From positions 39,155 to 103,154 of the forward strand of contig JBDTTU010000002.1 in NCBI GenBank assembly GCA_039930465.1: DNA of 64,000 nucleotides. The letters are read 5' to 3'. This document shows positions 42,380 through 50,519 of the stretch, one piece after another. How positions within the stretch are numbered: the first letter of the stretch is position 1; each line of letters opens with the position of its first letter. Below the pieces are notes generated by a model. That model had not been told where the DNA came from. It did no database searches and saw only the letters and a program-made list of their open reading frames with translations. The position numbers and the translations under genes were made by a program. Source of the DNA: LMDS01 sp039930465 (lineage in GTDB: Bacteria > Pseudomonadota > Gammaproteobacteria > Burkholderiales > Burkholderiaceae_C).

Positions 42380-43135
42380 TCAGCGGGCGGGTCGACGGTT
42401 CGGGTGCGGGCGCTGGCGCGTGCCTGGCTGTTGTTGTCTGTGTTCTTGCGGCGAGCGTGCACCGCGTGGGTCGGCCGGGCGCGGTTCGATGCGGGCCGGC
42501 GGTGGCGCCAGCCGCGCCTGCGCGAGCATCGTGTCGAGTTGCGCTTCGGTCAGGCCCTTGAGCGCGCAGAAGTTGGCGCGTGTGAGCGTGGTGGTCTCGA
42601 AGGCGCGCAGCAGCCCCGAGGCCTCGCGGCGCTGTTCTTCTTCGGCGGCGCGGGCGCGGCGTGCTTCGTCGTTGGCGCTGCGCTGGGTGTTGCGTTCGGC
42701 TTCGCGGCGCGCTTCGTGCAGGGCGCGGCGGCGCTCGAGTTCGGCCGCAGCAGCCTGGCGGTGTTCGTCGGCGATCTCGCCCGCGGGCTGGCCGTCGAGG
42801 TCGATGCGCTGCGGTGCGTTCGCCACCGCGCGCAGGTAGGCGGTGTTCGTGGTGTGGCGGTGCAGGAAGACCGACAGCGACTTCTTCGTGAAGATGCCGG
42901 GCGAGCGCTGCTGAATGTCGGCCTGGATGCGCAGCTTCAGCGGTTGCGGTGGGCTGACGGCGAAGAGCGCCGGGAACAATTCGGCCAGGCGCGCGGCGCA
43001 GGCGGCGGGCGAGAGCTCGGCAATGGCTGGTGCCGTGGGCAGCGCAGCGTCGGCCGCAGGCACTGCGGCGTCAAGCACCGGTGCTTCGGCGGCAGACGTT
43101 TCGTTCTCGGCGGGCGCAGTTGGAATTGTTGACAC
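42380..43135 (-). CDS. ProQ/FinO-family RNA chaperone
   Basis: 251 residues from GTG 43135 (start uncertain; the frame is open further upstream without homology). A low-complexity Ala/Pro/Thr N-terminus (about 1-50) precedes the FinO/ProQ domain: LAELFPALFAVSPPQPLKLR, IQADIQQRSPGIFTKKSLSV, FLHRHTTNTAYLRAVANAP and IDLDGQPAGEI. A long charged helix (ERRRALHEARREAERNTQ) and a basic tail follow. Such proteins bind structured RNAs and match sRNAs to targets. It is the gene immediately upstream of two phage-tube-like genes on the same strand. Confidence 0.85.
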   Translation of the reverse strand: MSTIPTAPAENETSAAEAPVLDAAVPAADAALPTAPAIAELSPAACAARLAELFPALFAVSPPQPLKLRIQADIQQRSPGIFTKKSLSVFLHRHTTNTAYLRAVANAPQRIDLDGQPAGEIADEHRQAAAAELERRRALHEARREAERNTQRSANDEARRARAAEEEQRREASGLLRAFETTTLTRANFCALKGLTEAQLDTMLAQARLAPPPARIEPRPADPRGARSPQEHRQQQPGTRQRPHPNRRPAR

Positions 43136-43242
43136 GTTCGGGCAGCGCAAAAGATCGGGAGTCGGATTGTCGCTGTGTTTTGGTGGCTTGCTGTTCTTCG
43201 GCCGACCGATGAGTGTCACCGGCGCGGCAGAAGCTCGGCTGT

Positions 43243-44157
43243 TCACGAACGCATCAGGGTGCTCTTGCCGAACAGGCTCTCGATCAGGTCGACGGCGACG
43301 ATCGCGGTGCCGTTGCGCACGTCGAGCGCCGGGTTCAGTTCCATCACGTCGAGCGACGCGAGCCGCCCGGTGTCGGCGATCATCTCCATGCAGAGTTGCG
43401 CCTCGCGGTAGGTGGGCCCGCCCTTGACGGTGGTGCCCACGCCGGGGGCGAGGTCGGCATCGAGAAAGTCGACGTCGAAACTCACGTGCAGGTGGGTGTT
43501 GGCGTCGAGCGTGGCCAGCGCCAGCTCCATCGTGTGGCGCATGCCCATCTCGTCGATGTAGCGCATGTCGAATACTTCGAGGCCGGTTTCGTGCACGAGT
43601 CGCTTTTCGCCTTGGTCGACGCTGCGGATACCGATCTGGCGAATCACCTTCGGGTTGATCGCCGGCACGGTACCGCCGATCTCGATCAGTGCCCGTGGGC
43701 CGTGGCCGCACAGGCACGCCACCGGCATGCCGTGGACGTTGCCGCTGGGGGTGAGCGTATTGGTGTTGAAGTCGGCGTGCGCGTCGAGCCACAGCACACG
43801 CAGTTTCTTGCCGGCTTCGCGGCAATGGCGCGCTACGGCACTGATCGAGCCGATGCCCAGGCAGTGGTCACCACCGAGCAGAATCGGCAGCCGGCCGAGC
43901 TTCAGCTCGGTGAGCATCGCTTCGTGAACGGCCAGGTTCCACGCCACCACTTCGTTCAGATGCCGGTAGCCGTCGACGGGCGCCTGCCACGGGTTGGCCG
44001 GGCCGCCGAGGTTGCCGCGGTCGAGCACTTCGAGGCCGTGGCTTTCGAGCACGCTGACGATGTCGGCCACGCGCAAGGCTTCTGGGCCCATGCTGGCGCC
44101 GCGGCTGCCGGCGCCGATGTCGGTGGGCGCGCCGATCAGGCTGATGAGTTTGTTCAT
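43243..44157 (-). CDS. rocF: Arginase
   Basis: 304 residues. Hydrolyses L-arginine to ornithine and urea. The di-manganese ligands are in LLGGDHCLGIG, WLDAHADFNT and VSFDVDFLD; the substrate loop SGNVHGMPVAC and the start LISLIGAPTDIGAGSRGASM mark true arginase rather than agmatinase. ATG 44157 is family-like. It lies 19 bases after the LOG gene stop and is probably co-transcribed with it. Length is normal. Confidence 0.95.
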   Translation of the reverse strand: MNKLISLIGAPTDIGAGSRGASMGPEALRVADIVSVLESHGLEVLDRGNLGGPANPWQAPVDGYRHLNEVVAWNLAVHEAMLTELKLGRLPILLGGDHCLGIGSISAVARHCREAGKKLRVLWLDAHADFNTNTLTPSGNVHGMPVACLCGHGPRALIEIGGTVPAINPKVIRQIGIRSVDQGEKRLVHETGLEVFDMRYIDEMGMRHTMELALATLDANTHLHVSFDVDFLDADLAPGVGTTVKGGPTYREAQLCMEMIADTGRLASLDVMELNPALDVRNGTAIVAVDLIESLFGKSTLMRS

Positions 44158-44176
44158 GCAGGATCCGGAAGCGGCT

Positions 44177-45085
44177 TTACAGATCAGCGGCGGGCAGGTT
44201 CTTTTCGGATTCGCTCAGCTCAAAACCGACCTCGGCTTCGAGGTGGCTCCAGGCTTCTTCGGCGGTCTCGACGAAACGGAAGAGCTGCAGGTCGAGCGCG
44301 CTGATCATGCCGGTCTCGACGAGCTGCTCGAAGTTGATCAGTTTGGTCCAGAACTCGCGGCCGAACAGCAGCACCGGGCGGCGCCGCGACTTGCCGGTTT
44401 GAATGAGCGTGAGCGCCTCGAACATTTCGTCGAGCGTGCCGAAGCCGCCGGGAAAGCACACCAGCGCCACCGAGCGCATCAGGAAGTGCATCTTGCGCAA
44501 CCCGAAGTAGTGGAACTGGAAACACAGCTCGGGCGTGATGTAGGGGTTGGGTGCCTGCTCGTGCTGCAGCACGATGTTCAGGCCGATGCTCTTGCCACCG
44601 GCCTCGAAGGCCCCGCGGTTGCCGGCTTCCATGATGCCGGGGCCGCCGCCGGTGACCACATAGATCGGCGTGGCGAGCTGGGCCGACTTGCGCGTCACGA
44701 GGGCCGCGAAACGCCGCGCTTCTTCGTAATAGTGCGACATCGCCATGTGGCGTTCGGCCAGCGCGAGCGCGGTGGCGTTGTTGGCCGAGCGGGCGTCGTC
44801 GAGCAAGCGTTGCGCCGTCTCGCGCGGCACGATGCGGGCGCTGCCGAAGATCACGATGGTCGACTCGATGCCTTGTTCGTCCTGCACCATTTCGGGCTTG
44901 AGCAGTTCGAGCTGCATGCGCACCGGGCGCATCTCTTCGCGCAGCAGGAAATCGGTGTCGGTGAAGGCGAGGCGGTACGAACTTTCAGGGCCTTCGTAGC
45001 GCGACAGCGGCTGGGCGGCGCCGGCGTTCGCGTCTTGCTCCGCGGTCGGGAAGTTTCGGGTCTTGCGTCGGCTCAGTTTGCTCAT
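44177..45085 (-). CDS. LOG-family Rossmann-fold protein (TIGR00730-like)
   Basis: 302 residues. Members cleave nucleoside 5'-monophosphates to free base and ribose 5-phosphate (cytokinin-activating or PpnN-like). The key motifs are VIFGSARI, VVTGGGPGIMEAGNRGAFEA and VCFPGGFGTLDEMFEALTLI with the catalytic Arg/Glu pattern. It has an N-terminal extension of about 95 residues before the fold. ATG 45085 is chosen because the in-frame sequence upstream is promoter-like and unlike the family. Divergent from the Ldh-family oxidoreductase gene. Confidence 0.88.
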   Translation of the reverse strand: MSKLSRRKTRNFPTAEQDANAGAAQPLSRYEGPESSYRLAFTDTDFLLREEMRPVRMQLELLKPEMVQDEQGIESTIVIFGSARIVPRETAQRLLDDARSANNATALALAERHMAMSHYYEEARRFAALVTRKSAQLATPIYVVTGGGPGIMEAGNRGAFEAGGKSIGLNIVLQHEQAPNPYITPELCFQFHYFGLRKMHFLMRSVALVCFPGGFGTLDEMFEALTLIQTGKSRRRPVLLFGREFWTKLINFEQLVETGMISALDLQLFRFVETAEEAWSHLEAEVGFELSESEKNLPAADL

Positions 45086-45183
45086 GGTGCGCAGCTTAAG
45101 GCAAGTGTGGTGCCGGGTTCGGTCCGGTCGCGTGGCGCCACTAAGATCGAACGGCACGATGGGTGCAAACCAGGAGGCCGCAG

Positions 45184-46188
45184 GTGCCGAACATTTCAAT
45201 GGCCCAGATCCGCGAGCGTGTCAGCGTGGCGCTGCAGCGCGCTGGTGCGAGCACGGCAATGGCCGACGCAACGGCGCGGGCGCTGGTGCTGGCCGAAGCG
45301 CAAGGCATGGCGTCGCACGGCCTGAGCCGGGTGGCGCAGTACAGCGGGCATTTGCGGCACGGGCGGGTCGACGGTGCAGCGCGGCCGTTGGTGGCGAAGA
45401 GCAAAGGCGCTGCGGCGGTCGTCGACGCCGGCACCGGTCTGGCTTTCCCGGCCTGCGAGCTGGCCGTGGCAGAGGCGATGCGGCGGGCGCAGGAGTTCGG
45501 CATCAGCGTCGTCGGCGTTGTGAACAGCCACCATGCCGGCGTGTTGGTCGACCACCTGCGCGTCGTGGCCGCCGCCGGCCTGGTTGGCCTCGGTTTTGCG
45601 AACGCGCCTTCGGCAATGCCGGCGGCCGGCGGGCGCCACCCGATCTTCGGCACCAACCCGCTGGCTGCGATCTTTCCGCGCCGCGATGACGTGCCCTTGA
45701 TGATCGACCTGAGCCTGAGCGAAGTGGCGCGTGGCAAGCTGATGGTGGCCGCGCAGCAGGGCAAGAGCATCCCGCTCGGCTGGGCGCTCGACGCGCAGGG
45801 CCAACCCACCACCGACCCGCAAGCCGGCATGGACGGCTCGATGCTGCCGATCGGCGCCGCGTCGAGTGCCAAGGGCGCGATGCTGGCGCTGGTGGTCGAG
45901 CTGCTGGTCACGGCCCTGATCGGCGCGAGCTTTGGTTTTGAGGCGTCGAGCTTTTTTACTGACGCCGGCAACACGCCGCGCATCGGCCAGACCTTCATCG
46001 TGATCGACCCCGGTGCACTCGCCGGCCGCGATGGTTTTTTCGAGCGCATCGAAGTGCTGGTGCACGAGATGCTGGCCGACGACGGCGTGCGGCTGCCGGG
46101 CGCGAGGCGCGAGGCCTTGTTGCTGGCTGCGCAGGCCACGGGCATCGACGTGCCCGATGCGCTGTGGCACAGCTTGGCCGAAGCGTGA
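45184..46188 (+). CDS. Ldh-family (malate/L-lactate/ureidoglycolate type) NAD(P)-dependent dehydrogenase
   Basis: 334 residues from GTG 45184, with a strong AGGAGG at 45171-45176. Type-2 malate/L-sulfolactate dehydrogenase fold: early EAQGMASHGLSRVAQYSGHL (substrate His/Arg region), then GVVNSHHAGVLVDHLRVVA and FGTNPLAAIFPR, and the AKGAMLALVVELL helix near the end. It oxidises a 2-hydroxyacid or reduces the 2-ketoacid. The substrate cannot be fixed; lactate, malate and delta-1-piperideine-2-carboxylate are family options. Stand-alone, convergent with moeB (9-base gap). Confidence 0.85.
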   Translation: MPNISMAQIRERVSVALQRAGASTAMADATARALVLAEAQGMASHGLSRVAQYSGHLRHGRVDGAARPLVAKSKGAAAVVDAGTGLAFPACELAVAEAMRRAQEFGISVVGVVNSHHAGVLVDHLRVVAAAGLVGLGFANAPSAMPAAGGRHPIFGTNPLAAIFPRRDDVPLMIDLSLSEVARGKLMVAAQQGKSIPLGWALDAQGQPTTDPQAGMDGSMLPIGAASSAKGAMLALVVELLVTALIGASFGFEASSFFTDAGNTPRIGQTFIVIDPGALAGRDGFFERIEVLVHEMLADDGVRLPGARREALLLAAQATGIDVPDALWHSLAEA

Positions 46189-46197
46189 TCCTTCCGA

Positions 46198-46965
46198 TCA
46201 GGCTGCGCCGGGCGAGTGCCGCTGCGCGCACACCGGGCAGTCGGCGCTGCGCGTGGTGCCGATCTGCGTCCATTCCATGGCCCGCGCGTCGAGCATCTGC
46301 AGTTGGCCGGCCAGCGACCTGCCCACGCCCATCAGCAACTTCAGCGCTTCGGCCGCCTGCATGCTGCCGATGATGCCGACCAGCGGCGCGAACACGCCCA
46401 TGGTCGAGCACTGCACTTCTTCGATCAACGCATCACGCGGGAACAGGCAGGCGTAACAAGGGTTCGCAGGCGAGCGGGTGTCGTAGACCGAGATTTGCCC
46501 GTCGAAGCCGATCGCCGCGCCCGACACCAGCGGCTTGCCGTGTGCCACGCAGGCTGCGTTGACGGCGTGGCGGGTTGCGAAGTTGTCGCTGCAATCGACG
46601 ACCACGTCGGCCTCGCGCACCAGCGTGTCGAGGCGCGCGGCATCGGCGCGTTCCTGCAGCGCCACCACCCGCACGTCGGGGTTGATCGCGTTGACGCTGC
46701 GCGCTGCGGATTCGACCTTCGGGTTGCCGACCCGCGCCAGCGAATGCGCGATCTGGCGCTGCAGGTTGGTCAGGTCGACCGTGTCGTGATCGACCAGCGT
46801 GAGCGTACCCACGCCCGCGGTGCCCAGGTAGAGCGCGACCGGTGAACCCAGGCCGCCGGCACCGATCACCAGCGCGTGCGCCGCCAGCAGGCGCTGTTGG
46901 CCCTCGATGCCGATCTCGTCGAGCAGGATGTGGCGCGAGTAGCGCAGTAACTGGGTGTCGTCCAT
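46198..46965 (-). CDS. moeB: Molybdopterin-synthase adenylyltransferase (MoeB/ThiF/HesA family)
   Basis: 255 residues. E1-like enzyme that adenylates the C-terminus of MoaD or ThiS. ATP site VIGAGGLGSPVALYLGTAGV near residue 35, the DLTNLQRQ segment, VDCSDNFATRHAVN, and a structural zinc site formed by CYAC and CPVC. The catalytic Cys region is in EEVQCSTMGVFAPLVGIIGS. ATG 46965 is family-like; the longer reading is not. It lies downstream of ctpA, a common Burkholderiales order, but an intrinsic terminator separates them. Confidence 0.9.
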   Translation of the reverse strand: MDDTQLLRYSRHILLDEIGIEGQQRLLAAHALVIGAGGLGSPVALYLGTAGVGTLTLVDHDTVDLTNLQRQIAHSLARVGNPKVESAARSVNAINPDVRVVALQERADAARLDTLVREADVVVDCSDNFATRHAVNAACVAHGKPLVSGAAIGFDGQISVYDTRSPANPCYACLFPRDALIEEVQCSTMGVFAPLVGIIGSMQAAEALKLLMGVGRSLAGQLQMLDARAMEWTQIGTTRSADCPVCAQRHSPGAA

Positions 46966-46985
46966 GAGCGCAGCATACAAAAGTA

Positions 46986-47012
46986 AAACGCCCGTGGGTT
47001 GCACGGGCGTTT
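46986..47012 (-). terminator. Intrinsic terminator after ctpA
   Basis: Perfect 11-base stem (46986-46996 with 47002-47012) with a five-base loop, 19 bases past the ctpA stop. On the minus strand it runs into TTTTACTTTTG. It isolates ctpA from moeB, though moeB begins only 20 bases further on, so the moeB promoter may overlap it. Confidence 0.85.
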
Positions 47013-47031
47013 CGAGAGGCGCCTGGCGACC

Positions 47032-48477
47032 TCAGTTGTTGGTGTCGGCCTCGGCCTTGCGCTCAACGGCGGTCTTGCTGACCATGACGGCCTTGCCCTT
47101 CAGGCGGTTCAGCGCCTGGGCGAGCTGGAAGTCTTCGGCGCTGCCGAATTCGATCGGCGGCTTGGGTGCCGTGCCGACCTTCTTGACCATGTCTTCTTCG
47201 AGTTTCTTGCGCGCTTCGTCGCGGGCCTTTTCGCGCGCTTCGTCTTTTTGCTCGGCGCCTTGGCCGCTTTGCAGGTGCTTTTCGAGATCGGCTTCGCGGG
47301 TGCGCAGCGCGGCGAAGAGGTTGCCTTCGGCGGTTTCGTCGAGCATCACGTCGGGCACGATGCCCTTGGCCTGGATCGACGCGCCGCTCGGCGTGTAATA
47401 ACGCGCGGTGGTGATCTTCAGCGCGGTTTCTGGCGAGAGCTGGCGCACCGTCTGCACCGAGCCCTTGCCGAAGGTCTGCGCGCCCATGATGGTGGCGCGC
47501 TTGTGGTCTTGCAGCGCACCGGCCACGATCTCGCTGGCCGAGGCCGAGCCTTCGTTGACCAGCACGATCAAGGGCACACGCTTGACAGCATCTGGCAGCT
47601 TGCGCAACGGATCGGCGCCGCCACGGCGCTGGTAATACTCGGGCGCGGCCTTGAAGGTCTGCTTCGAATCGGCGATCTGTCCATTCGTAGACACCACGAC
47701 CACGTCGGTCGGCAGGAACGCGGCCGAGATGGCCACGGCGCCTTCAAGCAGGCCGCCCGGGTCGTTGCGCAGGTCGAGCACCAGGCCCTTCAGGTTGGGT
47801 TCCTGCTTGTAGATTTCTTCGAGCTTGCGCGAGAAGTCTTCGACCGTGCGGTCCTGGAACTGGCTCACGCGCAACCACGCGTAACCCGGCTCGAGAATCT
47901 TGGAGCGAACGCTTTGAACCCGAATCTCTTCGCGAATGATAGTCACCGGAAAGCTGCGGCCTTCGGTTTTGCGGAAGACGGTGAGAACGACCTTGGTGTT
48001 GGGCTCGCCGCGCATTTTCTTGACCGCCTGGTCGACCGTGAGGCCCTTGACCAGCGTGTCGTCGATCTTGGTGATGAGGTCGCCGCTCTTCATGCCGGCG
48101 CGAAAGGCGGGGGAACCTTCGATCGGGCTGACGACCTTGACCAGCCCGTCTTCCATGCCCATTTCGATGCCGATGCCGACGAACCGGCCGGTGGTGGATT
48201 CGCGGAATTCCTTGAAGCTCTTCTTGTCGAAGTACTGCGAGTGCGGGTCGAGCCCGGCGACCATGCCGCCGATGGCGTCGCTGATCAGCTTTTTCTCGTC
48301 GACCGGCTCCACGTAGTCGGTCTTGACCATGCCGAACACGGCCGCCAGTTGTTGCAATTCTTCAAGCGGGAGCTGCGAGACGCCATTGCGCGCAGTGGCC
48401 TGCAGCTGCATCGTGGCGAGCGCGCCGGTGACGGCACCCACGGCGAGCCAGCCCGCGACCTTGAGTTTGGCACCCAT
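47032..48477 (-). CDS. ctpA: C-terminal processing peptidase (S41 family)
   Basis: 481 residues. Periplasmic serine protease that trims protein C-termini. An N-terminal signal anchor (about 5-25) is followed by a PDZ domain (about 95-175, with GRFVGIGIEMGMEDGLVKVV) and the S41 core. The catalytic Ser-Lys dyad is probably S313 (NEGSASASEI) and K338 (AQTFGKGSVQ). A charged coiled-coil-like C-terminus (about 395-440, rich in EAREKARDEARKKLEED) follows. ATG 48477 follows an AAAAGGGG ribosome-binding site. Confidence 0.94.
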   Translation of the reverse strand: MGAKLKVAGWLAVGAVTGALATMQLQATARNGVSQLPLEELQQLAAVFGMVKTDYVEPVDEKKLISDAIGGMVAGLDPHSQYFDKKSFKEFRESTTGRFVGIGIEMGMEDGLVKVVSPIEGSPAFRAGMKSGDLITKIDDTLVKGLTVDQAVKKMRGEPNTKVVLTVFRKTEGRSFPVTIIREEIRVQSVRSKILEPGYAWLRVSQFQDRTVEDFSRKLEEIYKQEPNLKGLVLDLRNDPGGLLEGAVAISAAFLPTDVVVVSTNGQIADSKQTFKAAPEYYQRRGGADPLRKLPDAVKRVPLIVLVNEGSASASEIVAGALQDHKRATIMGAQTFGKGSVQTVRQLSPETALKITTARYYTPSGASIQAKGIVPDVMLDETAEGNLFAALRTREADLEKHLQSGQGAEQKDEAREKARDEARKKLEEDMVKKVGTAPKPPIEFGSAEDFQLAQALNRLKGKAVMVSKTAVERKAEADTNN

Positions 48478-48723
48478 CAACGACCCCTTTTGCTTGGCTG
48501 CTTGAACGTGATTCAAATGACACCTCAGTATATTCCCGCGACCCATTCTCAGAGTGTGGGCGGCCCGGGAAAGTTGCACGCGGCGCGCCCGCAGATGCCA
48601 TACGCCGGGCGGGCTGTGATGGATGCACCAGATTGCTGTGGAAGAAATGCCCCGTGGCGTGCAGATGCCGCTGCATCGGCAGGTGGCAAGCGCCGGGTCG
48701 TGTAAAGAACTTCGAGTGTGTTT

Positions 48724-48743
48724 CCGGGCGCTGCGGCGCCCGG
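48724..48743 (-). terminator. G+C-rich hairpin after a small gene
   Basis: Perfect eight-base stem CCGGGCGC/GCGCCCGG with a four-base loop, starting four bases past the stop of the 80-residue gene. No T run follows on the minus strand, so termination by it is only possible. Confidence 0.4.
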
Positions 48744-48747
48744 GCCG

Positions 48748-48990
48748 TCAGCGCCTGAACAGCTCGTCGAACACGTCGCCAGGAACGGTGTCGGCGGGGG
48801 CTTCGCTGACTTCGAGGCCGTGGGTCAATTCGAACGACGACATGCGCCAGCCTGGATCGATCGGCTCGCCTTCGGCCGCTGCGGGGCGCGCAGGCAATTC
48901 GTCTGGGTACACGAACTCACCCAAGGGCGCGGCCTCGGAAACGCGCCAGACACGTCGCCTGACCCCAGTTGCACTCTTGCGTTGAACCAT
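48748..48990 (-). CDS. Small conserved hypothetical protein
   Basis: 80 residues from ATG 48990, preceded by GGGAG. The sequence RRRVWRVSEAAPLGEFVY near the start and the C-terminus ADTVPGDVFDELFRR recall a short, uncharacterised family I have seen in Burkholderiales. It is acidic in the C-terminal half, has no membrane segment, and no function can be given. A longer frame to 49080 exists, but the ribosome-binding site supports 48990. The 199 bases upstream (48991-49189) hold nothing else I can recognise. Confidence 0.65.
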   Translation of the reverse strand: MVQRKSATGVRRRVWRVSEAAPLGEFVYPDELPARPAAAEGEPIDPGWRMSSFELTHGLEVSEAPADTVPGDVFDELFRR

Positions 48991-49189
48991 TTCACAGCTC
49001 CCACATGAACCAGATTCGCCAGAAACCACCGGCGAACCCTCTCGCGCTGCAGCATACGTGCCCGTTTTACGCCAAGCCATGACCCATGGGAAGCCCCTTG
49101 ATCGCAGTGAGCCGACATCTACTGCACGTTACGCGCACCGGTGCCGCTGCCCCTGTATCGGCAAGTAACGTTTACCCGCGCCAAGGTGG

Positions 49190-50077
49190 TCAGCCGGGTG
49201 GCATTTTCCACATCGCCGCTTCGTGCCCGGCGGCATAGCGGTTGTTGGTAGTGGCAGGGTTGCGGTTGACCAGGGCACGCGCGTACATCGGGTGGCGCAT
49301 GCTGCGCACTTCGTGTTCAAGCGTGACGAGCACCTCCGCCGTGCCCGGGTCGGTGATGTGCTCGAAGCGGTACTGGCTCTGGTTGCTTTCTTCGGTGACC
49401 AGCCCGCGCTCCAGCAACCGCCGGTGCACGCCCGAGAAGTCGGCCACGGCGATCTGGATGTGGTGGCCGTCGTAAGAGGCCTCGCTGCCCCTTTTTTCGC
49501 GGAACACCAGGCTTTCACCAAGACCGACCGGCACGCGGGCGAAGGCGCCGCCGGCGTCCTCACCACAACGCGCGGGCGCACCGAGCACCTGCGTGTAGAA
49601 GCGCGCGATACCCGCCGCCGTGCCCGGGCGAGCGTCGATCTCGACGTAGGGCATGCCCAGCGTCATCGAACCGAAACGGGCGGCGTCGGGCGCGTGCACC
49701 CGGATGCGGTTGCCCCAGGGGCAGGTCAGGTTCACCTGCGCGCCGACCTGGGCGAATGCGAACTGTGTGCCTTCGAGGCGTGCTTCGATGGCGGCCAGGC
49801 GCTTCATCAGCCCGTCGAGGTCAGCCATCACCAAACCGGTGCTGCCGCGCAGCACCTGCGCCGGCCCGACCGGCAGGTGAAACTGGCAGGTGCCGACATT
49901 GATCCAGGCGTTGTCAACGCCGGTCACGAGGTACGGGTCGCGGGTGAGGCCCAGGCCCATCACGTAGAAGACGATCGCTCGCTGCTGGTCGGGCACGCGG
50001 ATGTTGACGTGGCCGAACTCGACGATGTTGCCGATGTCTTCGGTGCTGCGGTCGTAGGGGGTTGCGGTGTCGTTCAT
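49190..50077 (-). CDS. VOC-superfamily dioxygenase-like protein
   Basis: 295 residues with two vicinal-oxygen-chelate modules. Probable metal ligands: His in VEFGHVNIRVPD, His in GHHIQIAVADF and Glu near TLEHEVRSM, the His-His-Glu order of extradiol (catechol 2,3-dioxygenase-like) enzymes. The actual substrate is unknown, and several VOC proteins of this size are isomerases or lyases. Monocistronic; divergent from a small hypothetical gene 99 bases away, with no aromatic-degradation genes alongside. Confidence 0.72.
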   Translation of the reverse strand: MNDTATPYDRSTEDIGNIVEFGHVNIRVPDQQRAIVFYVMGLGLTRDPYLVTGVDNAWINVGTCQFHLPVGPAQVLRGSTGLVMADLDGLMKRLAAIEARLEGTQFAFAQVGAQVNLTCPWGNRIRVHAPDAARFGSMTLGMPYVEIDARPGTAAGIARFYTQVLGAPARCGEDAGGAFARVPVGLGESLVFREKRGSEASYDGHHIQIAVADFSGVHRRLLERGLVTEESNQSQYRFEHITDPGTAEVLVTLEHEVRSMRHPMYARALVNRNPATTNNRYAAGHEAAMWKMPPG

Positions 50078-50176
50078 GGCGAAACCTCCGAAGGGTCGAT
50101 GCGAGCGTGCAGCATGCCAGAGCGCGCTCAGGTGCGATCACGCCAGGCGGGCGCGCCGCCGTGGTACATCAACGCC

Positions 50177-50497
50177 ATGTACGACCACAACCAGCTCGAA
50201 GTGCCCGACTCTTTCGTGGCGCTCTACCTCGGCCCTGGCGGCCTGAAACCCGGCGCGACGCGCGCGGTGGTCACGGCCCGCTACGAGCTCTGCGAAGAAC
50301 TCGCCCAGCACCTGCTCGAGTACGCGCGTGCCCAGCACTTTGATGCCGGCTGGTCCACCGACGAGGTGCTCAGGCGCTGCCACCAGGGCTTGCTGACCGG
50401 CGCTTCCGGCGTGAGCGAAGACGAGGCGACCTGGGTGGTGCGGCGGCTGGCCGAACTGGCGGATTGGGGCTGGACCGAGCCGAACCTACCCGCTTGA
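50177..50497 (+). CDS. Small conserved protein of unknown function
   Basis: 106 residues from ATG 50177. It reads MYDHNQLEVPDSFVALYLGP then RAVVTARYELCEELAQHLLE and ends WGWTEPNLPA. Relatives in Burkholderiales are sometimes labelled as ATPase with chaperone activity, but no nucleotide-binding motif is visible, so that label is not supported here. Predicted mostly helical and soluble. Convergent with garD (22-base gap). The frame is open far upstream, but that is antisense to the VOC gene. Confidence 0.65.
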   Translation: MYDHNQLEVPDSFVALYLGPGGLKPGATRAVVTARYELCEELAQHLLEYARAQHFDAGWSTDEVLRRCHQGLLTGASGVSEDEATWVVRRLAELADWGWTEPNLPA

Positions 50498-50519
50498 CAC
50501 CAGCGCGCGCTCCGGCCTC

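Noticed and set aside
48478..48747. Possible small RNA or gene in the gap upstream of ctpA
   Set aside because: Only a TATACT-like hexamer and a G+C-rich hairpin were seen; no coding frame or RNA signature could be supported.
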